Assembly: GCA_964023205.1 (NCBI GenBank)
Contig: OZ026847.1
Span: 14,453,182 to 14,517,181 of the forward strand
Direction: 5' to 3'
Length of the DNA stretch: 64,000 bases
DNA from: Lutraria lutraria
Taxonomy: Eukaryota > Mollusca > Bivalvia > Venerida > Mactridae
Shown here: piece after piece, positions 27,301 through 36,300 of the stretch
Position numbering within the stretch: the stretch's first letter is position 1
Layout: each line of letters begins with the position of its first letter
Notes under the pieces: generated by a model
The model's input: only the letters and a program-made list of their open reading frames with translations
Told to the model about the DNA's origin: nothing
Database searches by the model: none
Made by a program: the position numbers and the translations under genes

Positions 27301-30300
27301 CTGCATGTCGAGGTGGAGTGCTAGGTGTTGAAAACTGACTGGATTCTCCAGTACACTGTGATGATGATGATTGTGTTGTTTCCATTTGTCCTGGAGATTC
27401 TGACAAAGACTGGCTGTCTGTTGTTGCTGATGATGAGCTTGAACCATCTTCTGGTGAAACTGCTGATGATGGGGTACCAGGCGTACTTCTGTTACCTTGG
27501 AGACGGGCAAGACGTCGACGTCTGATCTGATAAACAAATTTCATCAAGTTTAGTAGCACAAAAAGTTGGAATGCCTGAATATAGTCTTTTTATTTAATAT
27601 TTTATGACAAGACTGATAGCATTACTATTTTAACTTTACATAAAATTTAAAACACAAGTTTTCCTCAATTCTTGGATTTAGAAGTTCTCATGTATCAAGA
27701 TTATACCTTACATTGATCACACCTTTCACACTTAATGAATGAGAGCCCTGGCAAATGCTGATAAGCCCTGGGGCATTCTTCCCTAAGCAGACTGATTAAG
27801 TCTTTTAAAAGACATTTATAATCCTAATTAATAATTTCTATTAATTCAACATAATTCCTTCAGTTGGTAAAAGAGACATGCTGACTACTCCTTTTCTGAA
27901 GACTTGTTCTTCCATTTTTCAGATTAATATGTATTAATTCTTCTAGGAATTAGAAAAAGTAAACTGTAAAACCTGACATTTCTGAGGAACTAATTTTCTC
28001 TATATTAACGTGGGTGAAAGTTGAGAATTTTGAAAATTTTGACAAATAAGCTGGGGGTCTAGGGGGGCATCAGGGCCCCTGGTCACAGTGGTGGGTCAAG
28101 TACAAAGCCCTTGTAGGGGGTCCCAGGGGCAAAGCCCCCCAGAAGCTCCTGGATTTTAGCATTTTAGAGTAGTAAAAACTGATTTTATAACTTAAGACCA
28201 TACTGACATAGTATCATTTATCAGTATTTTAACCATATATAATAAGTTCGCATATCTCGGGTCTGCCTAATTGAAGACCTACGGGTAATTGAAGACCTAC
28301 GGAAGACCTACGGAAGACCTACACAAATACAGTACAAATACATAAAATCTGAAGTTAGATTTGGATTCAGAACCATCTAAATATACAAATATGACAAAAA
28401 AATACTTTAAAAAATTATGCGAAAGTGATTTTAATAAGCTTTAAACATGATGTCACAAACGTGGAACTACTTTTACCGATCACGCGGAAGAATTGGGGAA
28501 TGTGTATTCGCCGGCCCCAGTCCGTTAAATTAAGAGAAAGAGACTACGATTTAACGGTCCTACTGGTTGATTTTTTATTTTTAGCCGATTTCTTTTTATA
28601 TCAAAATAAAGATAAAGCTCTCAGATTTCATAACATGTAAATACATTTGATTTATCTTATCGGAAAATATGTTTTTGGTCGAGGCGAACTTCACCTATTT
28701 TTCGATATAAATTGTTTGCCTAATTGAAGACCTACGGGTATTCAAATGAAGACCTACACAAATACAGTACAAATACATAAGATCTGTCACAATCTTTTTA
28801 GCCGATTTTTTTTATTTTCATACATCAAATTAAGGATAAAACCCTCAGATGTCAGAAAAGTTTAATATATTTGATATATCTTATCAGAAAATATGTTTTT
28901 GGTCGAGGCGAACTTCATTTATTTTTCGATAAAAATTGACTAATTGAAGACCTACGGGTAATCAAATGAAGACCTACACAAATACAGTACAAATACATAA
29001 GATCTGTCACAATCTTTTTAGCCGATTTTTTTTATTTTCATACATCAAATTAAGGATAAAACCCTCAGATGTCAGAAAAGTTTAATATATTTGATATATC
29101 TTATCAGAAAATATGTTTTTGGTCGAGGCGAACTTCATCTATTTTTCGATTGACTAATTGAAGACCTACGGGTAATCAAATGAAGACCTACACAAATACA
29201 GTACAAATACATAAGATCTGTCACAATCTTTTTAGCCTATTTTTTTTATTTTCATACATCAAATTAAGGATAAAACCCTCAGCTTTCAGAAAAGTTTAAT
29301 ATATTTGATATATCTTATCAGAAAATATGTTTTTGGTCGAGGCGAACTTCATCTATTTTTCGATTGACTAATTGAAGACCTACGGGTAATCAAATGAAGA
29401 CCTACACAAATACAGTACAAATACATAAGATCTGTCACAATCTTTTTAGCCGATTTTTTTTATTTTCATACATCAAATTAAGGATAAAACCCTCAGATGT
29501 CAGAAAAGTTTAATATATTTGATATATCTTATCAGAAAATATGTTTTTGGTCGAGGCGAACTTCATCTATTTTTCGATTGACTAATTGAAGACCTACGGG
29601 TAATCAAATGAAGACCTACACAAATACAGTACAAATACATAAGATCTGTCACAATCTTTTTAGCCTATTTTTTTTATTTTCATACATCAAATTAAGGATA
29701 AAACCCTCAGCTTTCAGAAAAGTTTAATATATTTGATATATCTTATCAGAAAATATGTTTTTGGTCGAGGCGAACTTCATCTATTTTTCGATTGACTAAT
29801 TGAAGACCTACGGGTAATCAAATGAAGACCTACACAAATACAGTACAAATACATAAGATCTGTCACAATCTTTTTAGCCTATTTTTTTTGTTTTCATACA
29901 TCAAATTAAGGATAAAACCCTCAGATGTCAGAAAAGTTTAATATATTTGATATATCTTATCAGAAAATATGTTTTTGGTCGAGGCGAACTTCATTTATTT
30001 TTCGATAAAAATTGACTAATTGAAGACCTACGGGTAATCAAATGAAGACCTACACAAATACAGTACAAATACATAAGATCTGTCACAATCTTTTTAGCCT
30101 ATTTTTTTTATTTTCATACATCAAATTAAGGATAAAACGCTCAGCTTTCAGAAAAGTTTAATATATTTGATATATCTTATCAGAAAATATGTTTTTGGTC
30201 GAGGCGAACTTCATTTATTTTTCGATTGACTAATTGAAGACCTACGGGTAATCAAATGAAGACCTACACAAATACAGTACAAATACATAAGATCTGTCAC

Positions 30301-33300
30301 AATCTTTTTAGCCTATTTTTTTTATTTTCATACATCAAATTAAGGATAAAACGCTCAGCTTTCAGAAAAGTTTAATATATTTGATATATCTTATCAGAAA
30401 ATATGTTTTTGGTCGAGGCGAACTTCATTTATTTTTCGATAAAAATTGACTAATTGAAGACCTACGGGTAATCAAATGAAGACCTACACAAATACAGTAC
30501 AAATACATAAGATCTGTCACAATCTTTTTAGCCTATTTTTTTTATTTTCATACATCAAATTAAGGATAAAACGCTCAGCTTTCAGAAAAGTTTAATATAT
30601 TTGATATATCTTATCAGAAAATATGTTTTTGGTCGAGGCGAACTTCATCTATTTTTCGATTGACTAATTGAAGACCTACGGGTAATCAAATGAAGACCTA
30701 CACAAATACAGTACACATACATAAGATCTGTCACAATCTTTTTAGCCGATTTTTTTATTTTCATACATCAAATTAAGGATAAAACCCTCAGCTTTCAGAA
30801 AAGTTTAATATATTTGATATATCTTATCAGAAAATATGTTTTGGTCGAGGCGAACTTCATCTATTTTTCGATTGACTAATTGAAGACCTACGGGTAATCA
30901 AATGAAGACCTACACAAATACAGTACAAATACATAAGATCTGTCACAATCTTTCTAGCCGATTTTTTTTATTTTTATACATCAAATTCAAGATAAAACCC
31001 TCCTCAGCTTTCAGAAAACTTAATATATTTGATATATCGTATTAGAAAATATGTTTTTGGTCGAGGCGAACTTCCATCTATTTTTCGATAAAAACTACAA
31101 TTTATTTTTGACTAATTGAAGAACTACGGAAGACCTGTACAAATACATAAAATCGGAGTTAATTTTTGGATTCTGAGACATCTAAATAAGCAAAAACGAT
31201 AAAAAAATACAGAGAAAGATTTTACGGCCCTATATGTTTTTAATTTCTAGCCAATTTTTTATATTTTTATACACCAGCTTTTCGATATAAACCATAGTTT
31301 ATTTTTGTCTAAATGAAGACCTGTGGGTAATTGAAGATCTACGGAACACGTGTAGTCAGATCTTACGATCACCAACCAGTAGTAAGATATACAATGTATC
31401 ACCTTTTGAAAACTACTGCATCAAATGGGTATAAAGTAATAACAAAATCAATGAACAAATTTACTTCGTTTATTCGTCATCAATAACAAAAATGAATCAG
31501 ACATATATACAAAACAGAAACATACACAAAACAGAAATATTTACGGAGGAGACAAATTATAAAGAACATAAAAATATTATTTATCATAAATAAATAAATT
31601 TGGTTCACCACTCGAATGCAATAAATAATTACTTGTGTTAATGTGCATGTTTGTCACACCTGTTGTTTGAGAAGGGGCATTAGGGAACAACCTAAGCAAT
31701 TTGACATATTACCTACCTAATCTCATTATCAGATCAAATGAAAACATGCATACACATTAAAATAGCAGACAAATTAAACAAAACAAAAAATATTTTCAAA
31801 GGACACAGAACAGAACAGAAATATTGAAATAGCAGACAAATTACAAAGAACATAAATTTTACCATAGCAGACAAATTCTGAAAGAAAAACATAAATATCA
31901 AATTAGCAGACGAAATTTAGCAGACCAATAAAAGCTACGGGAATTAATTATCTTATTGTCTTCAAGACGTAGATGCTGAAAGGACAATCAACTTACAAAT
32001 AAACCACTAACAATAGTATGGAAGCATTTATTATAAGGGTATATGAAAAAAACTATTGTTAAATCAACACCTGTTTATTGTACACACATGTGTCGGCCAC
32101 ACACGTTCGTTAATCCAATTATAACCTGGTGATCGTTGTATACACAAAGAAGCACTCTACAAACATGTAATATAATCATCGATTATCACAATATTACTTT
32201 GACAAATCTCAATTAAGATATTATAGTAAACTTGTAAATAGATTTCAGGGTAAAAAAATCAGATTCAACTAAAAATTTTCACTTTTCACTGAAAAAAGTA
32301 AATGAAACCGTTCAATGCAAATAAGGTATTACAAAGTAATTCAAGTGTAGTAAACTATCCGTTTAGAAACATGTATTTAACAAGTTAATCAAAATACCGA
32401 ATCAAATTATATTTGCCAAAAAATATGTACATTCTGCATAAGTATTGCTAAGAGTTCTAATTCAATTATACAGGACAGATTGAAACACTGATTAGCATCG
32501 ATTCTCTCAACGACGTGCTGATTGCTATGTGATAAGTAGCAGCGACATACAGCTGTATATTGCAGTCGATTTAAAACGACTTGACACCTATAGTCAAACG
32601 TTTATAAACTAAAACAAAAATATTTTAAGTATTTTTTTATTATCTGTAATACATTAATATAACATATAGTAGTATATATGATATAGCTATTTCACAAATA
32701 TTTTTTTAAAAATTAGCTAAAATAAAGAAATGTTAAACAAAAATATAAAACATTAATATAACATGTGTCATACATTGGGTATAAAATAGCTAATAGTTAA
32801 AATGTTTATAAAATCTATAAAACATTAATATAACATGTGTCATACATTGGATATAAAATAGTTATTTCCCAAATATTCAAAAAATAGAATACTTAAAATA
32901 AGAACATGTTAATAAAATATATAAAACATTAACATAACATGTGTCATAGTAGTTATCTCCCAAATATTAAAAAATATCATTATTAAAATCAGAAATTAAT
33001 TTAGTAAACTACTATTGATAATTAAAATAATTACTTTTATGATATGACTTTTAAAAAACAGTACTATTAATTAAGACAACAAAAATAACTATTGAGAGAG
33101 AAAATGAAATGTAAGTATAGTAATATATAGTATAGTACTGGAAGTAAAAATATCTTTAAAAAGGAACTGTAGATGCAATATAAAACAGAAAAAGAAACTC
33201 AATACAGACTTTTGTAAAAATAATAGAATCTGAACATGTTACAATTATTCTTCCAATGTACAAGTGATTTGGTTTTTAATTCAAAGTCTTACTAAAACAT

Positions 33301-36300
33301 CTATGCATGATACATTTCAAAACTTCCATACCTCCTTCAACATTACCTGGGTGCACTAAGTCGTCGTCATAATGTCTTGGATATTTTAACCATTTTCCAC
33401 AATCTACATAGTCTCCTTTAAAGTGATGTTTCAATTTATTGTTGACTGATCTTCTGATGGCATTGAACTCTCTTGCTGTTATTCCAGTATACGGGGGGAA
33501 TCTTCCTCTTTCTACTATTGATGCTACAAAAATCCTTTCTACACCAGCTGATTTTAGGTCGTCTACTATGTGACGAATGTCATGAAAAATTTCAGCTGGT
33601 GTACAGTTCTTGTTGATGTTGTTACCCCCAACATTTAAGAATACATACCTGGAATACAAAACATAAGTATATTTAATAATAACAACTATAAATACGTAAA
33701 CAATGAAAAACGACGAGAGAAATTATATTTTTGTTCCAAAATTAATGTTCTTACCTTGGCTTGTCATTTTTTAGCTTCTCATACATTGGATTGAATTTTC
33801 TACGTGTAGACATCCCAGATACACCGTAGAAATTGCACTTATAAAAAAAGTTAAGGTTACCCCTGGTATACACCTCAAGTCGTTTAATGTAACTATCTCC
33901 GAATATTGCGTATGTCATTGTTAGGTTTGTTGTGTTCATCAGCGTAAAACTTATGTTTATATACGTATATTCTGACACAAACTCACTCATTACGAGTCAA
34001 TTCAGTCAACGAAAAGCCGCGAAAAATTATGAAAAGTTGTCACACCCTTGTGTTTCAAAATGCACGCAGCCCGTTATTGTAAAGTGTGTAATTATAATTA
34101 TGACACATTATTGCGAATTATATACTTTAAATTATTACTATACAATTAACACTTTTTTCCAAACTTACTACTCAAAATAATAGATTTACTAAAATAAGTA
34201 AATAATCAATGCAATTTATATAGTAAACTAATTTTGATAGAATAATGCCCACTACTTAATTATAAATTACAGATCAGACACATTCATTAAAATAGCCTAA
34301 ATACATTATTTTATGATTTAACACTTGATTTTAATTAAATGTTGGCTATAATAAATAATTGACACTTATATGTTTTAATTATTCTTTATCATCTATAACA
34401 CATTAAAATAACAGAACAGAACAACCTTGTGTTTCAAAATGAATGCGTCTTCCGTAGGTCTTCAATTACTTGTAGGTCTTCAATTAGGCATGTGTCCCGT
34501 TATTCAAGTTTCAAAGTTATTGTGAAGTGTGTAATAACAATTATGACACATCATTGCGAATTATATTTTAATGATTATTACACAATTTAACATATTTTGC
34601 CAAACTTACAAAAGAAGTTTTTTTATACTGTATTTGTGTAAGTCTTCAATAAGTCAATATATTTAGTCGACATTTTCAGAGTAATATAGTGTCCCTGACA
34701 TTATTCAGATGAAAGTTTGACAGTAATGTATGCAAGAATGCGTATCGTTCTATATTATGATTGTATATCATATAACATGTATGAAGATAAATTAACCTGT
34801 AATAATAATTAAATATTAAAACATGTACGTGTTGTTGTACGAACAGACGTTTGGGCGAAACATCGACTCTTCACAATTAGAGTTAACGTTCTTCCGCGCG
34901 ATCGGGAAAAAATAGTTCCAAGGGAAAAGCTTTCTAAATCACTTTCGAAGATAAGTTTTTATTAATATTTTTGTCATTTATACATATATTCATGGTTCTG
35001 AATCCAAATCTAACATTAGTTTTTCTGTATATATACTGTATTTGCGTAGGTCTTCACTAGGTCTTCCGTAGGTCTTCAATTACCTGTAGGTCTTCAATTA
35101 GGCAGGCCGCATATCTCCAGTATCCAAGAGTTAAAACAGAAGTACATGTATTTTGTTCCATCTGAACACATACCAATCTTACTAATTTTATACTCTTATT
35201 TCGAACCCTTATTTTGCTATATTCAAGTTTTTTAATTCGTATAAGAGTTTCGTATTACATGTATGTACATGCTGATTCAGGTCGGTTTCCACTGCCATTC
35301 GAGTGGCGAAACAAGCATATTTTTTTTGTCTAACACCATACCCAAACTAGTCCTGATTCATTCTGATATCAGTCGTGGAAGCCAATAATCCAACTGCCCA
35401 CTACAGTTGAGCGTCAAATGCCACCCCATAATGGCCAATTGTTGATGATCAACAATTGGCCATTATGGGGTCGCTTTTGACCAGATCCCAATCGCATTTT
35501 GCATCACCAACTTTGCACCTCTAATGAGATTTTCGAGACGCATAGATTGTTCAAGGTCTGACTCTTATTTTTTAACAACAATTTTAAAGCGAGTGATCGT
35601 TCATAGTACTTAATTAGTATACCGTTGATCTGTTCAATTTATCTCCTAAACGACGAGGAAATGAAAATGTTAGATGACCTCATGTTTTTCCGAAAGTGTA
35701 CTTTCGCTTTAGCAATCGATGTTTAAGGATAAAGTCGCCAAATATTACAAATTATAATATTACTGAATAAATGCCCGTTGTGTGGTCCGATTCCGGTATT
35801 GAAAAGTAGCATGGAGACGTCTCTTACGGGGAAAATGTAGAAATAAAAAGAAAATTATGCTGCTGAGGGTTTTACGCAGTTTTTTTTTAGATTGAATCAA
35901 CAGACTTGTAGAAATCTGCATTTAAACGAGGCAGTCTATACTCATTAACACCCCATACCCCCGCCCCCCCCCCCCCAAGACGTATTTGGAAAACGACCCT
36001 CGGCGATGGGAAAATTCCGGACATTCCGGACAACTTTCACCCATGTATTAATCATAATTGCCATCCAAATTTTTTATTCTATAGACATACTGATGAAAGA
36101 CAAAAAAAATTGTTGAATTTTATTATTAACATTTTATAGGGCAAATTAAACTAGAATTGATACCAAGATTCCAGTGGATGGGAAACAAATATGAAACAAA
36201 TCAACACACTTCATACATAACCGAATCGACGAAGTGCCAAAATACATAAATAAAGCACCATCATAAACAATCAAATCAGTGAGAACATCTGCTTTTCATC

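Larger units (their letters stand above)
28259..35108. mobile_element. 6.85-kb TIR transposon carrying SGNH hydrolase gene
   Basis: The insertion is bounded by a 9-10 bp direct duplication and by imperfect terminal inverted repeats of about 230 bp (28259-28498 and about 34887-35108). The left end is GGGTCTGCCTAATTGAAG and the right end, read inward, is GGCCTGCCTAATTGAAG. Inside are, in order: a ~215-bp tandem array (28726-31330), AT-rich sequence with short repeats (31330-33240), a two-exon SGNH-hydrolase-like gene on the minus strand (33276-33990), and a duplicated block (34042 and 34424). I see no transposase, recombinase or polymerase. Long TIRs with a 9-10 bp duplication fit Mutator-like elements best. 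KDZ/Zisupton and hAT types (8 bp) are alternatives. It occupies most of UBE4B intron 1. Confidence 0.78.

Noticed and set aside
27247..27559. Alternative frames (96 aa minus, 66 aa plus) over UBE4B exon 2
   Set aside because: They are shadows of the Ser/Thr-rich UBE4B exon 2, whose own frame (IRRRRLARL) matches the family and joins in phase to exons 1 and 3.
28726..31330. CRISPR-like array
   Set aside because: The repeats are 212-220 bp direct tandem units without unique spacers, in an animal genome inside a transposon. Nothing supports CRISPR.
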